A stretch of 64,000 nucleotides of DNA from Albidovulum denitrificans (GCF_002973535.1 NZ_PVEP01000002.1:538417-602416), one strand, 5' to 3'. Shown: positions 18,738 through 27,700, numbered from the stretch's first letter. Numbers and translations: made by a program. The notes: generated from the letters alone by a model not told the origin.

Positions 18738-18746
18738 GGGGAAATC

Positions 18747-18795
18747 CTCTGTAAGTCATTTACAGAGATTTAGGTTAGTTTGCCCCGTGAGTCAA
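18747..18795 (-). promoter_or_regulatory. Promoter and palindromic operator of the hsd operon
   Basis: Reading on the minus strand: TTGACT (18790-18795), a 17-base spacer, then TAAATC (18767-18772), a good sigma70-like pair. The perfect inverted repeat CTCTGTAA/TTACAGAG (arms 18747-18754 and 18760-18767, 5-base spacer) overlaps the -10 edge and the expected transcript start. A further half-site TACAGAGA sits at 18820-18827, upstream of -35. This layout fits repression by a dimeric protein. The ~250 bases from 18796 to the recombinase stop hold no gene I can support. Confidence 0.6.
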
Positions 18796-19045
18796 TCCTA
18801 TGAAATGCAGTTTTCGCCCTACAGAGAAAAAGTTCCAGTTTGCTGATTTCATGTGACCGGAGATGGACCCGGCGCCGGCCCAGTGACGCCTCCGGCCGCG
18901 GCGCGCTGTCCCGGTTCAGCTAGACACATCTTCTCTGCTCGGGCTCTGACGCCGGACGAGCGATATACATTAGCGAGCAATGAGAAGAGATCGGCGTTGC
19001 AGTCCAAGCTGTTATTATTATGCGATTTTGCAGGGTAATGAAGAG

Positions 19046-20698
19046 TCAGAGATTGCCAAAAACTCGCTGCTGCATATCCCATTCCAGGGGCAGCTGCCTT
19101 CGCTTGAACCATTCCGATGTGAAGGCAACGGGCTGGCTACCCGCAGCCACCTGATCCAGAATATCTGGGGCGAGGAAGGCGAGACTGATCATCTGCTGGA
19201 TGCGGCTCGAGGTGGTTTTCTCTCGAGTAGCAAGGTCGCCGAAGGAGGCACCGGCTTTGATGGCCGCATACCATTTCTGTGCCGTCAGGATGTTCTTCGC
19301 CAGCACCGGATCGACCTGTGGCACGGCGGCACCAAGGATGATGCGGGCTTCGACACCTCGGCGCTGCATCTGGAATGATGCGGGAATCCGACGGGCCGCA
19401 CTGTCGATCCGATCCGGCGCGATGCCGAGCCGGTCCGCCATGACTTTCCGGTCGAGCCGCAAGAGGATGCTACCCTGTGCGAGATCGGCGCGGCGTAGCA
19501 GCGGAGCCCAGAGGTCGGCGGCACCCTCGGCGTCACAATCACATGCGATCTGTCGAAGCTTCGCTTGTAGATCGGGAACCTCGGAGGCCGTGATGTCCCG
19601 GACCAGATCGGTCACCACAGTGGGTTTGCGCAGGTGATCGCGGAGGACTCGGGCAATGCCGGTCTCAAGATCCCGTGCCGGCAACCGCCATGCATCGGCG
19701 TGTTTCTCACGCCGGTCGGTGACTAGCCTGCGCGAGATGTAGTAGCGCAGACGCTTTCCGTTTTTCCGAGAATGGCTCGGGGTCAACCGATCTCCGATCT
19801 CATCGAAAAGCTTGCCGACCAGCGGCGAGCGTTCTGCCGCGTTCGGCCGTCCGCGGCTGCGGGCCGCTTCGGCGGCCAGGCGCTCCTGCAAAGTATCCCA
19901 CGCTGCGGGGTCGATGATCGCCGGATGCTGCCCGTCGTAGGTCTTATCCCGGTGCCGGATGCGGCCGGCGTAGAGCGGGTTGGTCAGGATCTGATAGATG
20001 TGCCCGCGGCTGAATCGTGTTCCGCCGGTCGAGGTGCCCGTAGCGAACGACCGCAGTCGCGTTCTGTAGCCAAGTTCGTCCGCATGTTCGGCGACTGCGC
20101 GTACCGAGCCGACATCGTGATAGAGGTCATGGATGTGGCGGACAATTGATGCTTCGGTCTCGTCGATCTTCAGGCTGCGGCCGTCAGGCTGGTAGCCGAA
20201 GGGCACTGTGCCGCCCATCCAGAGCCCCTTCTTCTTCGAGGCGGCGATCTTGTCGCGGATCCGTTCCGCCGTCACCTCGCGCTCGAACTGCGCGAAGCTG
20301 AGGAGCATATTCAGCGTTAGCCGTCCCATGCTAGTGGCGGTGTTGAAGGACTGCGTGACCGAGACGAAGGAGGCGCCGGCTGCATCAAGCCGATCGACAA
20401 TTTTCGCGAAGTCGGAGAGCGAACGGGTCAGCCGGTCGATCTTGTAGACGACAATCTGGTCGACGAGGCCCGCCTCGATATCCGCGAGCAGGCGCTGGAG
20501 CGCTGGCCGCTGCAGGGTCCCTCCGGACAACCCTCCGTCATCGTAGCGGGTCGGGATGAGCACCCAACCCTCCGCCTTCTGGCTCGTCGCATAGGCAGCG
20601 CATGCCTCGTGCTGGGCGTCGAGCGAGTTGAAGTCCTGATCAAGTCCTTCTTCGGAGGATTTCCGGGTGTAGATTGCACAGCGTATCCGGCGCGCCAT
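19046..20698 (-). CDS. Large serine recombinase
   Basis: Site-specific recombinase of the large serine (resolvase/invertase) class, 550 residues. Catalytic domain about 1-150 with the nucleophile S14 in YTRKSS and the conserved R residues of the resolvase core (IDRLTRS near 85, FAQFEREVTAERIRDK near 125). A Recombinase domain follows (about 170-280), then a long C-terminal DNA-binding region. It lies one base after the DUF2924 gene stop and has AGGAAAGG as ribosome site, so it is the third gene of the DUF3489-DUF2924-recombinase set common in alphaproteobacterial islands. A start at 20743 is possible but lies inside the DUF2924 gene. Likely the integrase of part of this accessory region. Confidence 0.92.
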   Translation of the reverse strand: MARRIRCAIYTRKSSEEGLDQDFNSLDAQHEACAAYATSQKAEGWVLIPTRYDDGGLSGGTLQRPALQRLLADIEAGLVDQIVVYKIDRLTRSLSDFAKIVDRLDAAGASFVSVTQSFNTATSMGRLTLNMLLSFAQFEREVTAERIRDKIAASKKKGLWMGGTVPFGYQPDGRSLKIDETEASIVRHIHDLYHDVGSVRAVAEHADELGYRTRLRSFATGTSTGGTRFSRGHIYQILTNPLYAGRIRHRDKTYDGQHPAIIDPAAWDTLQERLAAEAARSRGRPNAAERSPLVGKLFDEIGDRLTPSHSRKNGKRLRYYISRRLVTDRREKHADAWRLPARDLETGIARVLRDHLRKPTVVTDLVRDITASEVPDLQAKLRQIACDCDAEGAADLWAPLLRRADLAQGSILLRLDRKVMADRLGIAPDRIDSAARRIPASFQMQRRGVEARIILGAAVPQVDPVLAKNILTAQKWYAAIKAGASFGDLATREKTTSSRIQQMISLAFLAPDILDQVAAGSQPVAFTSEWFKRRQLPLEWDMQQRVFGNL

Positions 20699-20699
20699 C

Positions 20700-21194
20700 T
20701 TAAGCTGCCTTTCCTCGCTGAGACGGCTTGGTGGGCTGTGCATCCCGTCCGGCGTCGCCCGTCAGCCCGAAAAACCGTGGGCCCGACCAGCGGGCACCGG
20801 TTATCTTCCTAGCAATGGCGGAGAGCGACACATACCGCTCCCCGCCCATCAAGAACCCGCCGTCGATCACCTCGACGGTCCAAGTGCGGCCCTGCCATTC
20901 TCGGACCAGCTTCGCGCCGGGGGGCAGCTTGGTGCCAACGGACGCCCGAGATGCGGAACCCGCGGCGATGCGGCCTAGGTCCTCGATCGTTCGGGCCTTG
21001 GGCCCCCCGAGCGCCTGACACTGCAGTTCAAAGGCGAGCGCGCGGCGCAAGAACGGTAGCGAGAGGTTCTTTGGGGGAGGTGCCCCGATCACCTCGCGCC
21101 AGAGATCGAGCAGGCCGGCGCGATCTGCGGTTTCGACTGCAGCAAGAGCCTCAGGCAGGTCTCTTGGCGCAACTCGCTGGTCGGCCGAATTCAT
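20700..21194 (-). CDS. DUF2924 domain protein
   Basis: 164 residues, assigned to DUF2924 by its overall pattern: an N-terminal helical part (LWREVIGAPPPKN, LPFLRRALAFELQC) and a C-terminal beta part with GAKLVREWQG and a final RFFGL. The family has no established function but is almost always found immediately upstream of a large serine recombinase, as here, and may help it bind DNA or control directionality. The ATG overlaps the DUF3489 stop (ATGA at 21191). Confidence 0.85.
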   Translation of the reverse strand: MNSADQRVAPRDLPEALAAVETADRAGLLDLWREVIGAPPPKNLSLPFLRRALAFELQCQALGGPKARTIEDLGRIAAGSASRASVGTKLPPGAKLVREWQGRTWTVEVIDGGFLMGGERYVSLSAIARKITGARWSGPRFFGLTGDAGRDAQPTKPSQRGKAA

Positions 21195-21517
21195 TGGCGC
21201 GCCTCCGCGTCGTTCCCGGTTTTCGCACGGGCATCGGGCTTGAGCGGGATCCGGTAGATCAACCCGGAGCTGCCGTCAGCCGGCTTCGCCGTTTCGACCT
21301 TGTGGCCCGTCTTGCGCAACCCGGTGATGGCCGCGCGCGTCGTATGGGGCTGCCAGCCGAGTGCTGCGCTGATCGTGGTGATCGTGCTGCCGTCGTCCTT
21401 GTGCAACATTTTTATCAGTCGGGTCTTCTTACTCTCGGCGCGGGCCGAAGGTGTGGTCTTGGCCGGCAGCTTCGTCGCTTTGGTGGTTTCGGGATTGGTG
21501 CTAGGCTTCTTCGTCAT
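21191..21517 (-). CDS. DUF3489 domain protein (small winged-helix-like)
   Basis: 108 residues. The first ~35 are Lys/Thr/Pro-rich and probably disordered; the rest (from about TRLIKMLHKDDGSTITTISAAL to LIYRIPL) looks like a small helix-turn-helix of the DUF3489 family. ATG 21517 is preceded by AGGAGA; a longer frame to 21547 is unlikely. First gene of the DUF3489-DUF2924-recombinase operon, so it may regulate the recombinase; the role is inferred from position. Confidence 0.82.
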   Translation of the reverse strand: MTKKPSTNPETTKATKLPAKTTPSARAESKKTRLIKMLHKDDGSTITTISAALGWQPHTTRAAITGLRKTGHKVETAKPADGSSGLIYRIPLKPDARAKTGNDAEARQ

Positions 21518-22147
21518 TGTCGGTCTCCTGGTTCGGGCAGGATCCATTCCGGCCCTTCTACCAAGCAGAGCCCGGAATTCCGGGTGGCGATGCCGAGCGA
21601 GAACGCTGTGTCGGCGTCATCCGACTACCGCTTGCGGGGCCAAGGAAGTCCAGCGAGAAATTGTAGTTGGGCAGAAGGGGCGGAAAGCGGAAGTTCGCTG
21701 CACCGGCGAACACGTCCTCTGCGAACTGTAGGAGCGGACGTTCAACTACCACCTTGGCCAATTTTGTTTGCGAACAGGATCAAACCGTCGAACGCCTGGC
21801 CAGTTAAATGCCCGCGAGTGTTGCGTTGCTCGTCGTCTGCAATAGGTAGCCCCCGCGTGTGTCTCCCCAGTAATAGGGACCCCGGACGGGTCGGATGGCG
21901 CAAACAAGTTCGGTTGGCGTTTCGAAATCCCTGGCCCCCTTGAGTCGCCACAGGTTGGCTAAATACTTCCCTTTGTGCGACCCGATTTGGGGTGGCATCC
22001 ATGCCCGTTCAGGGAACGTCCGAAGCACGGCGCGAAGGCCAAGGTGGGCTGGCACTGACTTCACCCGACCAAGATACGACAGCATTCTCCAACTATCATT
22101 GAACAATTCACAACCATGATCTTTTCAATATCAGAAGATGATATGAG
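21518..22147. other. Gene-poor region with weak gene remnants
   Basis: No convincing intact gene. Minus-strand frames at 21804-22106 (100 residues) and 21742-22002 overlap each other and each contains a stretch of normal-looking protein at a different place, which suggests a frameshifted remnant; I cannot name it. The promoter of the recombinase operon should lie near 21520-21600. A short dispersed repeat occurs at 21685-21701. Confidence 0.4.
21685..21701 (+). repeat. Dispersed 17-base repeat, copy 1
   Basis: AAGCGGAAGTTCGCTGC. The same 17 bases, with at most one difference, occur at 44333-44349 (plus) and 48981-48997 (minus), always between genes. Fragments of this kind are frequent in intergenic DNA of Rhodobacteraceae as I recall; origin unknown. 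Confidence 0.65.
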
Positions 22148-23176
22148 TCAGTAAACGCTTCGCGTCCCACGACGATGGTGGTGAACTTTACTCGGAGGAG
22201 ATCCGAACCGTCGCAAAAACACTTTGGAGAAATGTGACTTCGTGTTGAATCCCGTTGCGGCGGCCACCTCGAAGAGCGTCATATCGGTTTCTGCTATGAG
22301 ACTTCGGGCATGATCCAGTCGGAGGCCGAGGTAGTAGCCCATGGGGGTCTGGCCAATGCAACGCTGGAATTGCCGCTCGATATGGCGCGCGGTGTAGCCC
22401 ACTCTTTGCGCGAGCTCTGCCATTGTCAGTGGATATTCGATGTTGTCGATCATGATCTTCACGATTTCGATCAGTGCCGGGTTCCGTGTATGAAGTGCCG
22501 TGCCGATCGACGATCTCTGACTAAGGTTTGCTCCGGCATCGTCTCGTAGCAAACACATGTCCGCCACGATCGCGGCGAAGTCGTCTCCGTAGTCTTGCCG
22601 GATGATCGAGATGGCCATATCGGCGGCCGCCGCGCCGCCGCCGCAGGTCATGACGCGCCCATCAATTTCGAACCGGCGTTTGGTTGGCTCAAGGCGGGGG
22701 AATAGTTCAAAGAAGCCGGGGTGGCATTCCCAATGCAACGTGAAGGCATGTCGCCCAAGCAGTCCGGCCCGCGCCAGCGCAACCGCACCGGCACAGATTC
22801 CCCCGACCGATCCGCCCGTCCGGTAATGGTGATGCAAGAAGGCAAGCGTCGGCTTTGCGGGATGGCCCGTCATAAGATTGCCGGCGCAGACCAGAAGTGT
22901 GGTATCCCGCTCAACCGACCGAAGGTCTCGAACGGCTGCAACCTCAACGCCTGAGGAACTGCGAGCCGGGCGGCCATCTTCGGAAACGACGGTCCAGCGA
23001 TAAAGTGGTTTTTGCGATAACTGGTTGGCGATGCGAAACGGCTCAATCGCCGAACTGAAGGCAAGAAGAGTGAAATCACGCAAAAGAAGGAAGGCGAAGC
23101 TTCTGGTCTGTTTCAATTCGCAGACCGGAAAATGGACTGCGCCAACGGGGACGAGCGCGTCGGACGCGTCGAGCAT
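22148..23176 (-). CDS. GlxA-family AraC-type transcription regulator
   Basis: 342 residues: an N-terminal DJ-1/PfpI-like ligand domain (about 20-200, nucleophile-elbow motif GGICAGAV near 125) and a C-terminal AraC DNA-binding domain with two helix-turn-helix units (about 240-335, ending in GSPPSKVHHHRRG). Regulators of this build control quaternary-amine catabolism in Pseudomonas (GbdR, CdhR), which fits its place at the end of the Pot-type importer genes in a creatinine island. It is on the same strand, 48 bases after the small gene that follows the importer, so co-transcription is possible. Ligand unknown; creatine, sarcosine or glycine betaine are candidates by context. Confidence 0.88.
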   Translation of the reverse strand: MLDASDALVPVGAVHFPVCELKQTRSFAFLLLRDFTLLAFSSAIEPFRIANQLSQKPLYRWTVVSEDGRPARSSSGVEVAAVRDLRSVERDTTLLVCAGNLMTGHPAKPTLAFLHHHYRTGGSVGGICAGAVALARAGLLGRHAFTLHWECHPGFFELFPRLEPTKRRFEIDGRVMTCGGGAAAADMAISIIRQDYGDDFAAIVADMCLLRDDAGANLSQRSSIGTALHTRNPALIEIVKIMIDNIEYPLTMAELAQRVGYTARHIERQFQRCIGQTPMGYYLGLRLDHARSLIAETDMTLFEVAAATGFNTKSHFSKVFLRRFGSPPSKVHHHRRGTRSVY

Positions 23177-23224
23177 TATTGTCTCCTCTTCTCATGTCGC
23201 CGAAATGCCCGACAACCGCAGCGT

Positions 23225-23527
23225 TCATCGCAGATCAGGACGCCCGAGGCCGTCGATCCTTTGACGCCTCAAGACCCTCGCGAAGAAGTGCCGCAGCGGC
23301 ATTGCGAGAATCGCGATCAAGGTCCGGAAGGTCACATCGCCAAGCGGTGTGTTTTCGATCTGCCTTTGACTGAGGCCGGCGGTCGTGACGGAATAGACGA
23401 CCGCGTCCACGTCGCGTCCTGCCGTAGCAAGAGCCAAGGGAACGAGCCGCCCGGCCTGTGGCGGAACTACCCAGCGCGTCCGAGTCGAGGCAGCTTCGTC
23501 GGATCTGACCGAGGTGCGACGGGACAT
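23225..23527 (-). CDS. Small hypothetical protein at end of importer operon
   Basis: 100 residues, no family recognised. The ATG at 23527 lies seven bases after the TAG of the ABC ATPase gene, with AGGT about 8 bases before it, and composition from RWVVPPQAGRLVPLALATAGRDVD onward looks like normal protein rather than a shadow. The frame continues upstream through the ATPase gene, but that part is Arg/Ser-rich and not credible. It carries an Arg-rich C-terminus and no membrane segment. Function unknown. Confidence 0.5.
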   Translation of the reverse strand: MSRRTSVRSDEAASTRTRWVVPPQAGRLVPLALATAGRDVDAVVYSVTTAGLSQRQIENTPLGDVTFRTLIAILAMPLRHFFARVLRRQRIDGLGRPDLR

Positions 23528-23534
23528 GGCTGAC

Positions 23535-24632
23535 CTACGCCTCCATGACGAGGTGGCCATCTTCAAGGGGCCAGTGGGCAACCAGTTCCTGACCGATCTG
23601 CAACGGCAGGTTCGCGAGATCCTCATGGCTTTTCTGGACGCGGATTTCGTGCCCGTCGGAGGCCTCGAGATAAATGGTCGCCGTGGCGCCGATGAATTCC
23701 TCACCGATCATACGCACGGGAAGCGCGTTAACGTTGCCCGCGGGCGCCCTCGTTGCGAGGTGGGTCTTGGTGTCCAGTACGGTCAAGGTCGCCGTCTGAC
23801 CGACTGCGACCGGCCCGGGCAGGTCTGTGGCGCCAAGTCGCAGCGCCCCCGATGGCGTGTCGAGCGTTACCACACCTCCGTCAATCCCGGTCACCTTGCC
23901 GGTGAACATGTTCGAAGACCCAAGGAAACCGGCCACGAACCGCGTGCGCGGCGTGCGGTAAATCTCTTGCGGGGTGCCTATTTGCTCGATCTTGCCGCGG
24001 CTCATGATCACCACGCGGTCCGCCATCGAGAAGGCTTCGGACTGGCTGTGGGTTACGTAGACGAAGGTGATGCCCGTCTCTCGCTGAAGGTTCTTCAACA
24101 CCGACTGCATCCGCACCTTTAGCGCGGCATCAAGCGCAGAAAGGGGTTCATCGAGAAGGAGGATCTCGGGCTCGACGACTAGTGAACGGGCGAGCGCCAC
24201 GCGCTGCCGCTGGCCGCCTGAAAGCTGCGAGATATTGCGGCTGGCGAATTCTGTGATCTGCATTCGGTCGAGCCATTGTTCGGCGCGCCGCCGCCGCTCG
24301 GTCTTGCCGATGCCCCGCATTTTCAGCGCGAACTCGACATTCTCGATCACATTCAGGAAGGGGAACAGGGCTAGGCTCTGCCACACCATCGGGGTGTCGC
24401 GGCTCCAGGTCGGCAGGTCATTGATCGGTTTGCCGGAGAGGCGGATCACACCCTCGCTGGGCGCTTCGAGGCCTGCCAGCATGCGGAGCGTCGTCGTTTT
24501 GCCGCAGCCTGACGACCCCATGATTGCCAAGAATTCTCCCTTCGCGATCTCGAAGTCCATGCGCTGGACGGCAAGGAAATCACCGAAGCGCTTGACCACG
24601 CCCTCGAAGGAAACAAGCGTGTTGTTCTTCAT
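23535..24632 (-). CDS. Pot-type ABC importer ATPase
   Basis: Cytoplasmic ATPase that powers a spermidine/putrescine-class importer. 365 residues with Walker A GSSGCGKTT at 39-47, signature LSGGQ at 137-141, Walker B ILLLDEP at 157-163, switch H195, and a C-terminal TOBE-like regulatory domain from about 245. It follows the second permease gene by 3 bases and belongs to the substrate-binding protein - permease - permease - ATPase operon that starts at 27507. Context (creatininase, creatinase) points to creatine, creatinine or a related guanidino/methylamine compound; PotABCD-class transporters are broad, so the substrate is inferred only. Confidence 0.92.
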   Translation of the reverse strand: MKNNTLVSFEGVVKRFGDFLAVQRMDFEIAKGEFLAIMGSSGCGKTTTLRMLAGLEAPSEGVIRLSGKPINDLPTWSRDTPMVWQSLALFPFLNVIENVEFALKMRGIGKTERRRRAEQWLDRMQITEFASRNISQLSGGQRQRVALARSLVVEPEILLLDEPLSALDAALKVRMQSVLKNLQRETGITFVYVTHSQSEAFSMADRVVIMSRGKIEQIGTPQEIYRTPRTRFVAGFLGSSNMFTGKVTGIDGGVVTLDTPSGALRLGATDLPGPVAVGQTATLTVLDTKTHLATRAPAGNVNALPVRMIGEEFIGATATIYLEASDGHEIRVQKSHEDLANLPLQIGQELVAHWPLEDGHLVMEA

Positions 24633-24635
24633 TGC

Positions 24636-25472
24636 CTACTCCTGTTCGTCCGCGACGGGACGGACTTTGGCGCTGCGTCCGGTCAGAAGAATCTGTGCGA
24701 GGATCACCAGCGTCATTGACGTGACGAAAACGAACGTACCGATAGCGTTGATGCGCGGGCTGACCTGACCTTGCAGGAAGCCCAGCACCTTGACCGGCAG
24801 CGTCTCGTTCAGGCCCGAGACGAACCAGGCAATCGCGAACTCATCGAAGGAAACCGCCATGGTGATGAACAGCGCGCCAAGGATTGCGGGTTTGGTAAAG
24901 GGGATAATCACGTGCCGCATCGCCGCCCATTCGGATGCACCAAGATTCCACGCGGCGGCTTCCAGATCGGGGTCCATCTGGCTGAGGCGAAGCCGGATGA
25001 TCGCCATCGCGAATGGAGCACAGATCACGACATGGGCGATGATCACAGACAGCGAATTGCCCGACAGATTGATCCGCGAAAGATAGGCGAGCATCGCAAG
25101 CCCGAGGATTACCACTGGAATGGTCGGCGGCAAAAGCGCCAGCGCCAGATAGATCTGCTTGCCGAAGAACCGATAACGGAAATCGGTATAGGCTGCCCCA
25201 AATCCAAGCCCGGTTGAGACAATCCCGACGATCACCCCGACGAACAGCGTGTTACGCAGCCCTTGCCAAGCGAACGGGTCCGAGGCCACCGCCTCGTACC
25301 ATTCGAGCGAGAAATGTCCGAGCGGGATCGAGGGGAAGCGGTCCGAGTTGAACGAGAAGACGAAGCTTGCGGCAATCGGCGCGAAGACGAAGGCGAAGCC
25401 AAGGATGATGTAGATCTTTAGCGAAAGGTCGACCAGGCGGCTGCGGTTCATGTTTGCGGAACTGTCGCTCAT
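24636..25472 (-). CDS. Pot-type ABC importer permease (PotC-like)
   Basis: 278-residue inner-membrane subunit with about six hydrophobic segments and the ATPase-docking EAA loop (AAAWNLGASEWAAMRHVIIP, about residues 170-190). The ATG at 25472 overlaps the stop of the first permease gene (ATGA); a longer frame to 25568 is a shadow. It pairs with the permease encoded just upstream and the ATPase just downstream. The N-terminal cytoplasmic tail is short, typical for PotC-like subunits. Confidence 0.9.
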   Translation of the reverse strand: MSDSSANMNRSRLVDLSLKIYIILGFAFVFAPIAASFVFSFNSDRFPSIPLGHFSLEWYEAVASDPFAWQGLRNTLFVGVIVGIVSTGLGFGAAYTDFRYRFFGKQIYLALALLPPTIPVVILGLAMLAYLSRINLSGNSLSVIIAHVVICAPFAMAIIRLRLSQMDPDLEAAAWNLGASEWAAMRHVIIPFTKPAILGALFITMAVSFDEFAIAWFVSGLNETLPVKVLGFLQGQVSPRINAIGTFVFVTSMTLVILAQILLTGRSAKVRPVADEQE

Positions 25473-26314
25473 TTCGAACGCCCCTTGTAGGCAAAGCGGA
25501 CGGCGACGAAGGCTACGAACAGCAGCGTTGCGATCATGGTCAGGGCGATCACTGCCGCGCGCGGCCATTGCTGGCCCGATTTCGTGGTGTCCGTGATCAG
25601 GATCGACAGCGTCGTCGGATCACCACCACCAAGATAGATCGGGCTAACGAAATCGCCGAAGCTGAGGATGAAGGCGAAGAGTGCCGCGATCACAAGGCCC
25701 ACACGCGCAGAGGGGATGATTACTGCGAAGACCGTGCGCAGGCGGCCACAGCGGAGGTTGTGCGCCGCCTCGATCAGCGTGCGGTCGATGAAGACGAGGC
25801 TGAAAAGCTGCAAGAGTACGACCAAGGGGTATGTCAGCGTCAGATAACCGACAATCGTCGCGCCTACCGTATTCAGAAGCCCGAATGGACCAAGACCGAT
25901 CCAGCCTAGCATCACGTTGATGATGCCGGCGTCGGAGAGAAATATCTGCCAAGAGTAGACGCGGACAAGATAGCTGGTGAAGAACGGGATCACCATGAGG
26001 AAGATCGCCCAACGCCGCGCCGTCTCCGACAGCTTGAAGGCAATCGCGTAGGAGCACGGGAAAGCAAGAATGCTGACCAGCACGGAAGCGGCTGATGCCA
26101 TCGCCAGCGTCGTGCCATAGGCCTGCCAGAACACCGACCGGCCGTACATCGTGGCCCAGTTCACGGTGTCGAGATCCGCCTGCATACGGAAGTTCTTGAC
26201 GGTCCAGAAGCTGAGCGCGACGAGAAAGACGAGCGGAAAGACGAAGAACAGCAACTGCCAGATCAGAAGCGGCAGCGAGAAGGTCAAACCATATAGAGTC
26301 AAGGATCGACGCAT
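25469..26314 (-). CDS. Pot-type ABC importer permease (PotB-like)
   Basis: 281 residues, six or so membrane segments starting directly after MRRSLTL, and an EAA loop (IEAAHNLRCGRLRTVFAVII). The frame is open to 26701, but that extension lies inside the binding-protein gene and has poor composition, so ATG 26314 is used. It starts 68 bases after the binding-protein gene, a gap large enough for a stem-loop that would lower expression of the membrane genes relative to the binding protein, though I see no clear one. Confidence 0.9.
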   Translation of the reverse strand: MRRSLTLYGLTFSLPLLIWQLLFFVFPLVFLVALSFWTVKNFRMQADLDTVNWATMYGRSVFWQAYGTTLAMASAASVLVSILAFPCSYAIAFKLSETARRWAIFLMVIPFFTSYLVRVYSWQIFLSDAGIINVMLGWIGLGPFGLLNTVGATIVGYLTLTYPLVVLLQLFSLVFIDRTLIEAAHNLRCGRLRTVFAVIIPSARVGLVIAALFAFILSFGDFVSPIYLGGGDPTTLSILITDTTKSGQQWPRAAVIALTMIATLLFVAFVAVRFAYKGRSK

Positions 26315-26382
26315 ACGGAATAGCTCCGGGTCCAAGAAAAGGGGAGAGGCCGGCGGGGGAGCTTCCACCGGCCCTGGCGCAA

Positions 26383-27507
26383 TCAGGCGCCCTTGTATTC
26401 GGACCAGAAATCGTTCCAGTCTTCGAGGCCTTGCTGCACCGGCCACTGCCGATACTTGATGCGCCCTGCACGGATCATGTCGATGACGTTGCCTGCGTCC
26501 TTGGTCATGCCCTGACGCTTGGCTTCCGCGGGGTTTTCCGCCTGAAGGACTTCCCAGCCCTTCTGGTTCGGGATCAGCGCGGGATAGGCCGCCATCTGTG
26601 CCGACTTTGCCTGCCCCTTGGCCGAGGTGATGTACTGGATCCATTTCTTCGCAAGCTCGGCCTTCTGCGATCCCTTGCCGATCGAGAAGCATTCGGACCA
26701 CTGCAGGCCGCCCTCTTCCGGAACCACGGATCTCACTTTGGCGCCGTTCTTTTCCAGAACACCGGTGATCCAGTCGCCGATGCCAGCGAAGGCCAGCATC
26801 TGACCATCGTTGAGCGATGAGAACGTGCCGCCGTAATCGAAGAATCCGCCGATCTGCGGACGCAGCGACATCGTCTTGTCCTGCACGCCCTGCCAGCCGG
26901 CATCATCGATGTCATAGGGGTTAGAATTGCCGTTCAGCAGGCTGATCTGGCCCAGGTTCGGCAGGTGCCAGTCGAAGTGACCTACCTTGCCCTTCAGATT
27001 TTCTTCCCAATAGACGTTATAGGTCGAGGCGTCGGCCTCGGTCAGGGCGTCGGTGTTGTAGGCGACACCGAGGAAGCCGAACCGGGTGACGAGCGAGAAG
27101 AGCTTGCCGTCGCTCCAGTTTCCGGGGAACTGCTGGAACTCGGGGAAATAGTCGGAAATGGCGTAGTCGTTCGGATCGAGCTCTTCGACATAGCCGGCCT
27201 CGTTCAGAGCCTGAACGTATTCGGCATCCGAGAGGATCACGTCATAGGTGCCCGCGGGAGACTGCGAGATGAGGCCCAGCATGTTGTCGCCGCCGGTGTA
27301 GTATTTCGGGACGAACTTGACGTTGTTCTCGGCTTCGAACTCGGCAACGATGTCGGGTTCCGCATGGCCGTACCATGCAAGCATGGTCAACTCGACCGGT
27401 GCAGCATTTGCGCGGCGCGAAAGCATCGGTGCCGCGAGCGCGGCGACGCCCGTGGCGAGCAGCGCCCTGCGTGTGAGACCTGCTTGTCCTTGTGCGATCT
27501 TTGACAT
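26383..27507 (-). CDS. ABC importer substrate-binding protein (PotD-like), Tat-exported
   Basis: 374 residues. A twin-arginine signal (R13-R14 in LTRRALLATG, cleavage near RRANA-APVE) sends the folded protein to the periplasm. The mature part has the PotD/PotF-type opening (LTMLAWYGHAEPDIVAEFE) and a family-typical aspartate/tryptophan-rich pocket region. First gene of the importer operon. The Tat signal instead of a Sec signal is common for Rhodobacteraceae proteins of this class. Ligand unknown; catabolic context favours creatine/creatinine or polyamine-like cations. Confidence 0.9.
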   Translation of the reverse strand: MSKIAQGQAGLTRRALLATGVAALAAPMLSRRANAAPVELTMLAWYGHAEPDIVAEFEAENNVKFVPKYYTGGDNMLGLISQSPAGTYDVILSDAEYVQALNEAGYVEELDPNDYAISDYFPEFQQFPGNWSDGKLFSLVTRFGFLGVAYNTDALTEADASTYNVYWEENLKGKVGHFDWHLPNLGQISLLNGNSNPYDIDDAGWQGVQDKTMSLRPQIGGFFDYGGTFSSLNDGQMLAFAGIGDWITGVLEKNGAKVRSVVPEEGGLQWSECFSIGKGSQKAELAKKWIQYITSAKGQAKSAQMAAYPALIPNQKGWEVLQAENPAEAKRQGMTKDAGNVIDMIRAGRIKYRQWPVQQGLEDWNDFWSEYKGA

Positions 27508-27700
27508 TTCCGACTCCCTGATGTGTGCAATGCTGCGTTGTTTCGCGCACGCTAGGCGATGGCACCTTCAGCTCAAAATCGGTTATTGAAATCTCTGGAT
27601 TTGCGGCCCTTATTGCACCCTTGGTCGAGCGTCGGACAGGAGCGCGTGGAAATCCTCTTGCGGACAGAACGGGCGGCAGGGCCGGTATCGGGCCCTGAGA

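Noticed and set aside
23132..23533. 133-codon plus-strand frame
   Set aside because: Arg/Gly/Gln-rich and without ribosome site; the opposite-strand 100-residue frame is more protein-like.
27660..27700. Stem-loop CAGGGCC/GGCCCTG as terminator of the LysR gene
   Set aside because: Seven-base stem with no T-run on the relevant strand; too weak to list.
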